Assembly (NCBI GenBank): GCA_014871385.1
Contig: CM026429.1
Span: 7,598,642-7,662,641, forward strand
Length of the DNA stretch: 64,000 bases
Reading direction: 5' to 3'
Source of the DNA: Ceratodon purpureus
Taxonomy: Eukaryota > Streptophyta > Bryopsida > Pseudoditrichales > Ditrichaceae
Position 1 is the first letter of the stretch. Each line of letters opens with the position of its first letter. Under the pieces are notes generated by a model. The model did no database searches. It was not told the DNA's origin and saw only the letters and a list, made by a program, of their open reading frames with translations. The translations under genes were made by a program, and so were the position numbers. Shown piece after piece: positions 1 through 13,400 of the stretch.

Positions 1-392
1 TACCGTCATTATTGACTTGATAGAACATGATCAACTGTCATGCATAACGCGACATAACGTAATGTTTAACGCGATAAAACAGAAGAACGGCATATATTGA
101 CCTATTGATAGCCATCGAAATGGACTGGCGTGGTCACAATGGTTCATCGACTCTGACTGCGAGCATTGGATCTAGTAGCCATCTTTGTCATCTGCCTTGT
201 TTCTCCCAATGTTATTGCTTTGAATTACGGTGTCTGCCCTGTTGAACTGAGTTTGTCATGAAACAGGGATTACGGACATTGATCCTGGATTTTTGGACAC
301 CCAGAAGAAACAAGACTCCCTGCATCCAGGTAGCAGCCCCACTCTCCACTTACTAAAAAATTCATCGGATGAACATGTTACCAATGTTATGA

Positions 393-1076
393 ATGCTGTG
401 GGCTTGGTTATATGAGTTGATGGTACGTCATGGCCGGGGTCATTATTCTGCGTCATTGGAAACGCATTCTGTTATCGTAGGAAGTCTACTACGGCGTCAC
501 ATGCGGTCACCTGACGCAGCTTGTAAGCTTCAGGATATGGGCGAGCACAAAGCGGTGAGGTGCCTTAAATGTGTGCAAGATACAAGCAGTATGGGAATGG
601 TAGAAGAGGAGAGTGAAGTTTGGATTCCGAGTTCTGAAGAGTACGAAGTCATCCATATCCTTTCAAACCTAGATGACTATCTGATCCCCATTGAAAGGAA
701 AGAGGCTGTGATCAGGAAAGTAGAAAACATGGACGCCGTGAATCCTTTGCGTCGAGGCCCATATTCTGAGCTTCGCAGTTCGAGGAACATCCCTAGGATC
801 TCAAGTCCCCGTTGGCCGCCAAAACTGACAAAACTGATTGCTAGAAGAACAATCCGAAGCTCCCCCAATCCATATGCTGGTGCCGTTGGCGACGGAAAGA
901 TGTACGTGTCGCAGTTGCCCAAGTGTACACCGCTGCTTACACCTTCAACCACCTCCGAAGGTGCAGAGAATGCCATCAGTCTTGAAGATCACCAGGGCTG
1001 GGAGAGACTAGACTTCGATGTTGACGGAGCAATTAGTACAGCTCATGGGCTGTCAGAAGGCTACCAAAATGTTTAA
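393..1076 (+). CDS. Hypothetical protein in the 5' part of the CACTA element
   Basis: This is an uninterrupted frame of 227 residues upstream of the transposase and on the same strand. I recognise no domain. The part after about residue 65 looks most protein-like: an acidic stretch with EEESEVWIPSSEEYE, then a basic Arg/Pro-rich segment. CACTA elements often encode a second protein (TnpA-like) that binds their subterminal repeats, and the motif-rich DNA on both sides would fit such a role, but that is inference from position only. It could also be an exon of the Tnp2 gene or a chance frame. Confidence 0.3.
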   Translation: MLWAWLYELMVRHGRGHYSASLETHSVIVGSLLRRHMRSPDAACKLQDMGEHKAVRCLKCVQDTSSMGMVEEESEVWIPSSEEYEVIHILSNLDDYLIPIERKEAVIRKVENMDAVNPLRRGPYSELRSSRNIPRISSPRWPPKLTKLIARRTIRSSPNPYAGAVGDGKMYVSQLPKCTPLLTPSTTSEGAENAISLEDHQGWERLDFDVDGAISTAHGLSEGYQNV

Positions 1077-1446
1077 ACAGTGAGACCCATCAGCAACAGC
1101 AGCCGTAGCATCCTCTGCAGAGCCCTGGAAATCTATATATCTCTATGTATAAATGATTTGAGTACATGATATTTCATGGCGTAGTTTTACGTCATCGAAA
1201 ATGTGTCTAGACACAATGTAACATATACAGAGACGTCCTGAGGCGACACCAGAAACGCGATATTCTCTTTCTCTGCCGTGTCCGAGAGTTATTGTTTACG
1301 TCACTTTAGACGGCATGTTAGGACTCCTAAAACGCAATGTACTGTCACTTTAAACTTAGTTTGATTAAAGAAGGCTACCTGCGTACGAACGCCATTAGTT
1401 GTGCAAAGGCTGCATCCTAACCTATCAGAGGGGCGTATGTGCAGAA

Positions 1447-4400
1447 ATGGCGTTTCCCAGTAGAAAACGCAAGTGGAGGTCGACTGCGGAGATCATTCAC
1501 CATCACGAACTCCAATTCGCTGCAAGCAGGGAGGTTCCGATAACGAGATGGTCATGCCCATGCACGTACTGTCATGGAGGCCGACGCTTGCCTGTGCGCG
1601 CAATAACAAAGCATCTCCAATCTTATGGCCGTGACAAATTTCTGTACCGCTCTATGATTGGAGGAGATCCCCCAGAGGGGTACCCGGAGGACGGAGCATG
1701 GTACCACAGCGATGAAGAGTGGAGTGTGGACAGTAATGGACGCGATGAAGAGGTTTTTGAGCATCCTCTACCTGAAGACACGATTTCTGATCCGCCTGGC
1801 CACCACGATGTCCACAAGCAGTTTGAGGACGCTCTACGAACCGTTGAAGAGTTACAGGAGATCGCCCAGGATTCCGAGAATAGGACTAATGGGGACACTG
1901 ATGAGGCAGATTTTGCAGATAGCACGGTGGAGGCATTGGAGTTACTGTACTCGCAGGCATCACATGCAGTGTATCCAGATAGTACTGTGAGCCTAATTTC
2001 AGCAGTGGTTGTCATCATGACACTGTGCACGACGCACGGGGTCAGCAACGCATTTGTAACTGAGCTACTTCATTATCTGTTAGAGGAGCTTCTACCAGAA
2101 GGAAATGTATTGCCTGCGAAGCACTATAGCGCGAAGAGAATGCTGCAGGCACTCGGACGGGGGTAGCTTGTATGGTAGCGGCGAGCGGCGAGCGAAGAGC
2201 GGCGAGCGGAGATTTGGTGAGCGACGAGCAGAAAATAGAGGTCTAAATCTAAAAACAGTAATATTATTACTAAAAATAAAAACTATTATTAGCAAATTCG
2301 AATATTCTTAGAATATTTTTAGAATATTCTGAGAATATTACTATTTTTTGGTAATAATTATGACCCTATAACCGTGGACTGGAATTCACTATTTCTGATA
2401 ATTTTCAATCCAGGTCTTCTGTCCCTTTCTTTAATGTTAAAATGATCGAATAACTGAATTTCGAATCCTAGGTCATTTTCTTCACATTACTACATTTCTA
2501 CTTCAATTCTTTGTTTAATTATTCGAATCAACTACTCTTTCGACATTCTTCAATTCTACCCATCTTTTCAATTCCAATACTAACTGTCGTTTTATAATCT
2601 CTAGTAAATGTGTTACAGTGTTGATGTTAATCGGCACTTAATCTTCCATTTATTGGTGTTCAATTTTCTCTAATGTATATATTTATTTTATTGTTTTTTC
2701 ATTTGTCTTATTCCCTTCTTGGTTTTATTTTTAAATACTATTTACGGTTCGTATTAATGCATCATCTAGAAGTTGCATTTATTATCCTTTATTTATTTAA
2801 TTTTTAATTTTTTTTAACATTTTATCTTTTAACTCTTTCTTATCATTTATTCTTTTTATCTTTAATCGTTTTTTAATTATTTCCACTTTCATACCTTTTA
2901 TCTTTTCATTGTTTTTATTTTGTATTATCATTAATTTTAGTTTATTTTACACTGTTTTCTTTTTTTCTTCAATTTATATATAAAATCATCTTTTATCTTT
3001 TTTGATTTCTAATTTTTTTAATCACTTTTTTTTTTTTTTCATTCGTCCTCTAATTTACTATCTTCTAAGTCTTTACCTTTTCATTTTTTATCTTTTATCT
3101 TTTGAAAGACCTTCTAGTTCACTCTCCATTGATGGTTTAGGGTATTTTGTCTACAAACTAATCAAAACAGTGATGACAAACCTACTCATGCCATGGAGTG
3201 TTATAATATTTAAACCTTCTTATATATCCCACTATTCAAGGGCGCCGAGCATCTACCTCCTCAATATTTAAGTAGTGGCAGTAGAAGCTCTCATCCTCTT
3301 TGTTCCTGCTCTTCTTGAATCAAGTTCCAAGAAGAGCGTGTTGTGATATGGAAGTTGCCGGGGATACCACTATCTCACTTGGTGATGTCCTTGGCCCATT
3401 TCATCCGTATGAGGAGGAGGGGGAAGAGGAGTTGAATGGGTGCAATGAAGGGCATTCTGAAAATGATGGCGTGGAAGCAAAAATAGATGTGATAGGAGAC
3501 ATAGTGGCTGTAGAAGAGCCACGCGTTCTCGTAGTTCCGGAGGAGGAACCGATTGTCCCTTTGGCACCTCATGCATACTCCAAGGTCGGGAAGATTCCAC
3601 CGGGGACTTATTCTAGGGAGGCATTACGTGGAAAGAGTGAAGCTATTCCATTGTTGAAACGTCCCCGCCCACCACAAGTGCCAATTAGGGAACGAACAAT
3701 GAATGTCAATGTAGCTTGTCCTGTAGTGCAAGAGGTAGTTCGTGATTGTGCTGAAAATGCGAAGGGGATACCTAAACGCAATAAGTTCAAGGAATAAAAT
3801 CTATATTTGAATGTATTCACGGAGTGAGTACAGTCCAATTGTGCGTTGATATAAATAACATATGCCACTTGTTGAAATCAATGCTATTGTAATACAATGT
3901 AATAAATGTGAATGACAAAACCTTTATATTGAAATAGGCAATACGAGATTCGTATTGCTGACTCAGTACAAGGAAAAATTCAATCACCTCGGGCTAAGTA
4001 TCAGCATGAACCATTGTCCACTATGCATACTTGAGACCATAATAGTATAGTGCCTCCTATTTTTTGGCCAAGGGGTGTGTCAAGATTCCGCTCTCTAGGA
4101 CTAGCTTGACTTCGTTGAAACTAAAGGTAGGCGCATGGATGAAGAGCTCGGCCTCCGGATTACGGTTGCAGACCTTTAAAAGGATGTAATAAATATGTTT
4201 ACAGTATGAAAACTGTATCTTACCTCGAAACTTAGTCATCGTCTTCTTGAATGCTGGACAAGTGCAACTCGGGTAAGAGGTGATGGTGATGTTGTACTCT
4301 GTGATGTTTGGAGCAACGCCCGAATCCAGCCCGATGATGCAACCATGGCCTGGATGAGGTATCATGGTGATGGAACGGAGGCGAGCCTTGAGGGACTGAG

Positions 4401-7400
4401 AGGAGCCCATGGAGAGTCGCTGCGCCGGGTTAGGTCGAGTTGCTGTGCGTTTGACCATCTTCCCATCTCGCTTACCAGGGTAGCGGTCAGCCTCTGCTGG
4501 AATCGGCAACGAAGCGAGGTTTGCAGGAGGTGGAGCAGACGAGAAGAGACGTCTTGGGGAGACAGGCTTCTTCGCCGGGAGTTGGAACCCTGCAGCTTCA
4601 AGGGCGAGGATCTCATTAAGCTTTAGGTTAGTACCTAGTTTTACGGGCCACACCTCTGGAATTGGCGGCACTTCGAGGTCCTTGGAGTAGTGTGCAACCC
4701 ACTTGCGCCTTGTGCCTTTCACGCAGCGCTCAATATCATCGGAACAGAAGAAAAACTCTGTCCTCTCAACTGTATTCCTGCGATAGTTTGTCCAAACTCC
4801 GGTGTAGGTCGGTGCAGCAGTGAAGTTTGGGCCCCTGACAATTCTCTCAGTGCACTTCTTTTTTGTACCAGCTCTTTGGGCCCAGCAGCACTTTGCAGAA
4901 GCTCTGTGAAGTCTTGCAATGTGCCACTCCTTCACATCAACCTTGGTTTCTTCAACAGCGTTGACATGGCAAACGCCGACCTCGTTCACAGGAGACGTTG
5001 GGGGCGTGTAAGCTTCTTGGGCGGGAGATTCTTGGGCCTCTTCTTCTTCAGAATCGTCCTCGACGATGATGGGCAGCTGGACAGGACGAGCTCGAACGTT
5101 GCGTCCAACACCTCTAGGACGCGAGAAGTTAACCTTGTCTGGTCGGTGTGACTCCTCGTCAGCTCCGATGGGAACGTCCGCCTTACGCTTCTGTGATCCA
5201 AACACCTCTGCTCCGGCCAGGACAGGCTGACGGGTGCAGAACTCATCTGCACCAGGCATATCCAGCATGGGATCTTTAAGGACTTTAGGATTTCCTGTTT
5301 TCTTCGCCAAGCGTTCCGCCATTCGAAGCTTGAGTTCCTTCTTCGAAGGTCCAGTTCCGCCTACATCTCCTTTTAGAAACTGGTAGTAGTTTACAACCTG
5401 CAGAAAGCCCCGAACGTAATCGTCCACAGTCGCAACATAGAGGTCGTTGCCGTTGTTGCCTGATGCTTGTAACCACTTATTGTGAACTGTTTCGGCGAGG
5501 TTACAGGTCGGCATTTCTGTGAGTTCTTCTTCAGTAAATTTCTGCAGTTTAAGCAATTACAATTATTAGAATCGATTATAGAAGTGATGTCGATTAAATT
5601 TACCTCAACAGAAAACAAGTAGAGCAGCAGGGTTTAGTAGCATCATACCGCAGACATGAATCCACCCCATTGACGATAGCGGTGGTGCCAGAATGCGAGC
5701 CAAGTCCCCAAATTGGTTAGGGCCTTCTCTCCCAGGACCCCAGTAGATATCCACCAAGCCTGCAACGCGTGATAAAGAGTGTCCGCCTCTGTCAAAGTTG
5801 TTGCTGTCCTATACTGGTTGCACATCTTCTTGTGCTGTTCCCGGAGCTCTTCGGGGAAGTACTTGTCAGTGTACTGGACCATGTTCTGGGTCCAGTGGAA
5901 CAAGCATGACCTTTCCCGATCCTCCATTTTGTCTTCTTTGTTGCCGTTTCCGTAGAGAATACGCACCGCATTCCAATTTGCTTATGCATTGTCGGCCATA
6001 AACCCTTTGAAGTTTGGCGCTGCAATGCCATTCCTCTCCATAACGCTGTTTAAGTTCTTCCAGAAGACCAGTTGAGCCTCAGTGTCCTCGGATTGCATGT
6101 CGCAACTTGCAATCGTCATGACGCGGCAGTAGGTGGCGTCATATACATGGCAAGCCATCGTGGACCAATCCCGTACACGCTTCACGTGGTCGAACATAAT
6201 CCAAGCGTTGTCAAGATCCCCACCAGGTTGCATTCTGGTGACTAAGTCGACACCACTACCCGGCCCAACTTCTGACATCTTGAAGACGAAGACCTTCTCT
6301 CTGTCAGCTCCTTGGCCCGGGAACTTGTTCTCCTGGACGAAGGCCCACAAACTGATCCCACGGAGTTTGGTGATGGCGTCCATCACTCCGTACCTTGCAA
6401 TTCGCTTGAACGTCATCACCTTATTGCGGATATTTGGGGAAGCCATGTCCTTGCATCGGTCAAGTACAGGAATGAGCTCCTCCATGCTGAGCTTCTTCGG
6501 TGGTGCGTCCTCAGGCTGTAGGAGGTAGTTCCCAATCAGAATCTTGCTGGCCTCCAGGACAACGGCGCTCTTCGTAGCCCGGGGAGTATTCCCCACCTGT
6601 TCTTCAATCAAGCTATTGATCTCCTCCTTAGTGTCTCTATAGTCTCCAACCTTCACTGGATGATTATGTGTTCCTTGATGGATACATACCCTAGTCTGAT
6701 TGGATTTACCTAGAACGTAATAAATCTTGGCTCCGCATGTAGCGATGCATGCAGGAGGTTCTTTACATACCTTGCAGACAAGTGTTGCATCCGCTGGGGG
6801 TGGCTGATTCACTGTAAAAGCTTGGAGGGTACTACCCTCAAACTCAGTCTCGTTTACCTCAACGATTCGAGGTCGACGGTTGAGAAATTCACATTCTTTG
6901 TTGCCGCAGCGCAGCCAACCAACGCAGCTGGAGTAGCGGACCGACAGGCTGAACTCGTTAGTGATGTTGGTAGTGATTGTCTTCGTCCAAACGTGGCCGT
7001 CGTAACGCTTGTCCATCCCCTTCATAGCCTTCGCTTGCGTCTTGGAAGCCCCGTCACCAACTGGAGGGAGCTCGAATATCACATTGTTGTTGAAGACTGC
7101 AGGTAAGTATTCCACCTTCTCCTGACGAACCGTGGAGAAATCTATTCTCTTCAGAATATTTTTCCTCCCAGGTCTCTCAGCTACTGTCCTAATGAGTGGC
7201 AGTACATTGACAGTCTCATCCCTTGATGTCTGTGAGGTATTGGCACATTTCTCAGGTAGTGTAGCTGGCGTGCTAGATACTACAGTCTTTCTAGGCAAAG
7301 GAGGTGATGCCTTCAGGGGACTAGTCTCCTCATCTGAGGAGAGGGAGATGACTGGTGTTACATCAGGAGTGTCCAAGCCAGGCTCTACCTTAACCTTCAC

Positions 7401-10400
7401 ATCACGAGGCAGAGGAGTCTGAACAGTAGATGATCTACGAGGAGTTAGAATCTTAGTAGACGCCTGCATCTGGGACTCCGTAAGACCATAAACTCTGTAT
7501 CTACCAGGATAAAGGTTCCAGAACCTGTTATCATCATCATCTTTCTCAGAAACCTGATCTAGAGTATGTGTAATCTCATTTGTCTCATCATCATAAATCT
7601 CTTCCTCTAAACAGATAGTCTCCTCTCTGAAGTGAAATCTGAGGCTAAGGCGTTGTGCCGTCACAAGGGCCAAGCCATCCTCATCTACTCGTACTGTAAG
7701 TGGAATACCAACACCATGTGCTCTTAGCACGGCCATGCCTAACACTCTGTCTGCAGGGAGGTGAGCCATCGCAAGGGGAGAGGATAGTACTTGAGTACCA
7801 GATTTGAAAATCTAGAATGAGAGGAATGTTGCTTCGATTTTCATTGATTTATGCAATAGTATAACTGTCAGGACCCACCTAATTTTCAACAAAACATAAA
7901 TGAACGAATGTAGTTCGTTAGGTTAGCTGACATACCGATTATTGGTATCATGTAGCCGCCCATACTCATCGGGACATCATGCTTAGAATTCTACTTGCTC
8001 ACCTAATTCTCTCTGATTAGTAATAGCCGTCCACTTACGCGTAAAGTAGAATAATGTGATAAATTGAGAATGATTCATAAATACTAACTTTATAATAATA
8101 CTAAAAGACAAGAGTACATTGTTTTTAGATTGAAATAGATTTTCCAGTAATTATTTTAAAAAACTCCTTGACATCATGCTTTTGATTTTATTTGTAGGAC
8201 ATTTATGATTGTGAGATATGCGCCGTCATTCTTGATTTATTTATGTCATGGACTAAGTTTTATGTTTGTCCTTCTATCTTTTATATATATTTTTAATAAA
8301 CGCCGTTTCTAATTGAATCTTGTAAAGGAACTAGGCATCACGTTCAACGTCCTATGCCAGTAGAACAGCAGTGCCTCTGTACTGGAGTCATTCTTATATA
8401 TTTCTAGCTATGTGTGCAACTACTTCTTTTGATGTGACATGCAAACTGAGACTAGGAAGAGGAAGAGGAGAGGCAAGTTTTATTACAGTACTAGGAAGCA
8501 GTTAGAGGCAAGTAAGATGGGAAGGAAGAAGAAGGATACTCAGTTAGAAATGGCCGCTGTAACCAAGACATTAGATTTCGATAGAGTGGCTGAAACTTCT
8601 CAGATGGAGAAAGAAGATGTCGATAGCACAAGGCAATATGAGCGTCGAGGGAAGTTGAAGAAATCTGTACCTCAAGAATCATGCTCTAACAATACTGGTG
8701 GTAAAGACGTAAGTGACAGCAGCTTCTTTGAAATGACTTTGAATTGCCATGTACATGATTAGAAGTTGAACTAACGAGTTTGTACTAGTTAGGTTATGAT
8801 GCCACCCTAGAATGTCGGGTTATTTCCTCAGCCAGATGCAGAGCTGGCTTTGCACAGCGACGGTCTTTCATTGGACCACGACATGCAATGTACATGATGT
8901 GATGGCATCACTCTCATCATCTTGTCTTACCAGTTAGCTCAATATTTCACCGTAGAATTTAGGTTATGAAAACGTACTAGGTACCCACAATCGCATTGCA
9001 TTCCACTTCCGCATTGCTGCGCACCTTTGCAAGTATGTCGTTGCTGCGCTTCTAACTTTCGTCGCTTTTCTAGTGTTCACAGTTGGTGTGTGTTTACCTT
9101 AATGCTTCTTGTGCGCCATTCCTGTGTCGTGACTGACGTCTAGGACCGGTGGGTCTTGCAGGCTTCACAAACCATTGTAGAAGGAGAAAACATGTCTGCA
9201 GCCCAGGATATGCCGGAGCGATGTACGCAGTCGGGCTCGAGGGTCGAGATGGAAGGAGAGAACACCGAGACTACAGAAAACCGCGAAGAAAACGAAGGTG
9301 TGTACTCTTTCCCTTGCTGAACTTGTGGGTTCTCATTCAAATGCCGACCTTGAACGATTGCCGACTTCGGCTCATTGCCGACCTTGATCGATTTCACAAT
9401 TGGGTTGTTAGGTAGTGAGTCACTCTGGACATGAGCATCCAAGTTCATGCTTTTACAGGCACCAATTGATGTGCCCGTACCGGCAGTTGTCGTGAGGAGT
9501 TTTCGGGGAGTGGTACTTGGGTTGAGAGAGTTTCCTTATGGATGGTCTGAGGTGTTTTCAGTTTCTAGATCTGGATTGTATTCAGGTTGTTACATGTATT
9601 TGTAGTGTCGGATGCATTCAAGTTTGTATCAGGATGCACTCAGGTTGCAAGAAACTATCTCAGGACATCAGCCGTTTGGGGACAGAAATCAAATTCTCAT
9701 TGTCGTCTTTGGGTCCAGTGAAACTCGGTTCATGTTTGTTACTATGGTTTTTGTGTCTTAATTTCTCCATATTTCAAATTGCATAGTCTATCTCTCAGGT
9801 CAATTTCAACTTGGATACAGTAGTATATATGTACATTGTGTGACAATGAAAATTTGAAAGTACAATAAAGCCACGGTGCATTAGTTTTTTTTTTCTTTCA
9901 ACCATTTCCTTTTAACCAAGAGAAACTCTTCTAAGGCGTAAGGTATGGTTAGATAATGATCTAATCAGACTTCTCTTATGTAATTAGTAGTGAATCAAAT
10001 TTAACAGCAGTACCGAAGGATGCACTAGCCTTTAGCAGTATTGGAATTGTTATTAGTTGCACGTCGTGGCTTAGAATTTGTCACCTGGATTGATGATTGT
10101 TGCTTGGATCAGAGGTTAGTTGCTGGACATTGATGCTAGTCTTTTCACTGCTTTAGATGCAACCAATCTAGTAGTGATCAAGCAGCTAGTAGCTATTCCA
10201 CAACTATTTGATTGAGGTTTATATTCGATCGACTATTCAGAGATTTGTTTCAGATGTTATTCCACATGTAGGACTCTAAAAGCTTTGTGCTCAGTTAACC
10301 TTTTTCCATTAGGGTCCGGATGCTCTGAGTCCAGTCTCCATTCACAATTCTTATGCAAGCTTTGTCAGTCTCCTCTAAGGTCATTATGTGCGACTGTTTC

Positions 10401-13400
10401 ACTCTCGTCTTTTGACTGCCGGTGCCAGCACTACGAATTATGTTATATGAAATTGCATCTGTGTCACCTTATATCTTAGACCTTATCCTTATATTAATCA
10501 CTCGGAAAATAGAGTTCAAGGATCCTTAGTTTTCTATTTCAACTGCCGGTGCCGGCACTCTGAATTCCGTGATACAAATTTATGAATGAGACACCTGATA
10601 CCTGCTTGAGTATCTTCAATTTCTACTTCGTAAAACAAGTGCCGGTGCCGGCAATAGTTGTGCAGACTTAAAGTACGGATCTTGACGATCTCTAGAACTT
10701 GTTTTATGACTGCCACTGCCGACATTCAATCGAGGGCCGTGTATTTTTGTGTGTTTCTTTTCGAATAAAATAAGTAATCATGCTTAATTATTATTATTAA
10801 GTATGATGCTTGTCATTCCCTTTAACTTGTTAAATGACTGCCGGTGCCGGCAGTCAATCTCGAGGTTTGTTTTTCAATGCCCTTTCACATAAAAAAATTA
10901 TGTATTCGTGCTAACCCTTATTCTTAATCCTATTATTGTTCTTTCCCAGATAGTGCCGGTGCCGGCAGTTGTTCAAAACATAGCATTGAAGCTGTCTGAG
11001 AGATCATAATTATGTTTATTTGTGAGAACTCGAACCCTTGCATCGAAGTGCCGGCACCGGCACTATGAATAACTGCTTGGCATGTCTAGCTTTTTTTCTT
11101 TCTTTTGAACTGCCGGTGCCGGCACTTGATTTTTTTCTTTTGTCTCATCTATGTCCTCCGTTTATATGACAGTCTTCGCACTCCTGAGGTCACCAATTCG
11201 GTCTGTGCAAGCCTGATGATTGTCGGAAGAGAGTATTTTTTTTATGTCCATAAGAATTATTTAGTCCGTTGCTCAGTGCAAAAGCAGTAAGCGAGTCGAC
11301 CCTTGGGAATGATATCTTTGCCTCTCTTGAAGTGCCGGTGCCGGCACTTAGAATTTGTGTATTCTTTTACACTCAAATTGATTCTTATTGTTACTCTGTT
11401 TGCACTCAAATTGATTCTTATTGTTACTCTGTTTGCACTCACATTGATTCTTACTGTTAACTCTGATATCTGGAGCGTATGGTTGATGTTTGAGTAGCAC
11501 AATTGCCTGTAATTCAGCATTACTATTCTGCTCATATGGTTTGTTTTTTCAGGTCCTAGTATGTCTTGAGTACCTTAATCTAATGTTTAATAAGTGTTGT
11601 GATTAGACGAAAAGCAGAGTATTGCAGTCGATGTTGGGTATTCGGCTTGAGTTTGCAGTAATCTGATTGAGTTCTGAAGGCAAGATATACGGATTGATTA
11701 CGTCCAAGATTTACTCTGCAAGTCGCAACATGCAGCTTTTGGGAATACAGTTTTATGTATTTTTAAGGAATTGATAGCATGCCTGTGTATTTTTTTGGCA
11801 TCAAATGATGCACCCTACTCATCGTTGCTACTGGTTCTTTGATGTACTAGTATTAATGATATTTGATATTGTGATATTCTACACGGATGTAGTCTTTGAG
11901 CTGATTCAATATGCACAAGGATGAGGGCAATGCAGTGTTTCAGCAGATTTCATTTGTTTGTACTGTACTACGCGTTTGCTCTTTCTAAGTCGTTCTAGCA
12001 TGTCCATTACACTGCCGGTGCCGGCACTCGTAATCTGGGTTTTAATTTACTCTAACTTGATGACTTGTTTTGCAGAGAGTCCTCTTAGTGAAGGAAGGTC
12101 CTTGAAGGAGAAGGAACCAGAGGAGCCCCAGGCTCCACTCTCAGGCGCCGAAGTGAAGCAGAAGCTTCATGAACTCGTAGTAAAAGAGACAGTGAACACG
12201 GCATCGAGGCTGGAGCAGTTGAAGTGGGAGCCTAAATCTAAAGGGCGACTCTTTATTCCCTTGTGCAGAATGATCTCTCTACCCGTGGTCAGACCATATT
12301 TGAAGAATGATGTCTCCCAGTTAGCTTCTCATTTTACCACCTGCGGATACATGGAGGGGAACGGATATTTCTATGTCGCTATGGAAGACAACAATGGACA
12401 CACTGTGGATGTGTCACCATCTATAAGTGCAAAGTGGGGAGAGCTTTGGCACGAGGTCAACGATGACTTTGAGATGACACTAGCGAGTGATCCAGATCTC
12501 AGTGTCTTCTGCAACAAGGTGTTTATGGTCTGGGATGGGAATCATAGGCTACAAGCTTGGATGCCCATAATCGAAGAGTACCATTCCCATGACATCGACT
12601 GGCACTACAAAGTTGAATGTGTCATTCTTAATCCAAGAGGAGATGTTCCTTCAGTACTCACAGCACTTCACGAGGTCAATTGGTAAGTAATTCTCAATTG
12701 CATGCTCTTATTTATTTGGTTTTCCTTCATGTTCTTGTAACATCTTGACCTGATTATGTGCTATCATTCTCTGTAGGAGGAATCAGAAATCACATGTAGC
12801 CACAAATATTGTGCACAAGTTGTATCGAATTCAGAGAATTGCACCGCAGCCCTTTTCATACTTTGAAAAGCTTATTTCTCCAGCTGCAATGGAGAGTTCG
12901 AAAAAAAAGCTGTCTGGGCCTAAACGAACTTGGTATACACTAACTCTGGAGGCATTGAATGCAGTTCTCTATCAGGTGAGCTAGGAAATTTTGCCTAATG
13001 ATTTAACTTCTCCATTTATATTGATAATTTGATTATGTGTACTGTCACGACTATTAACCATTTTAAGTGTCAATCAGACCGAGCTTGGAGAGGCAGCAGC
13101 CATTGCGGAGCGAAGGTTCTATGAGCGGTTTCCACATGCAGAGCAGTGGACAAACAGATCGGTGGACGATTGGGTTAATAAAACAGTTAAGGCGGCCGAG
13201 TCTTCTCTACAGGCCGAGCTCAGAAAACTGCTACCCATCGCTGATCCAATTCACACGCCTGCGTTTCTTGAGCAGGTGAAGCAGCACTACGAAAAGTTCG
13301 ATGAGCAGCCGGAGATGCAGCAAGAGAAACTTTGGATGTTCGCCCTATCAGCTATGCCCACTCAAATGAAGATTAAGTGGCTACAGCGATGGAATTCTCC

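Noticed and set aside
2100-2311. Small coding frames across the left MULE terminus (67-68 residues)
   Set aside because: They arise from the repetitive GCGAGCG block and cross the element border.
5966-5984. TAA in the MULE transposase as a site of RNA editing or programmed read-through
   Set aside because: Nuclear transcripts of land plants are not known to be edited this way, and no read-through signal is visible; a plain nonsense change is simpler.
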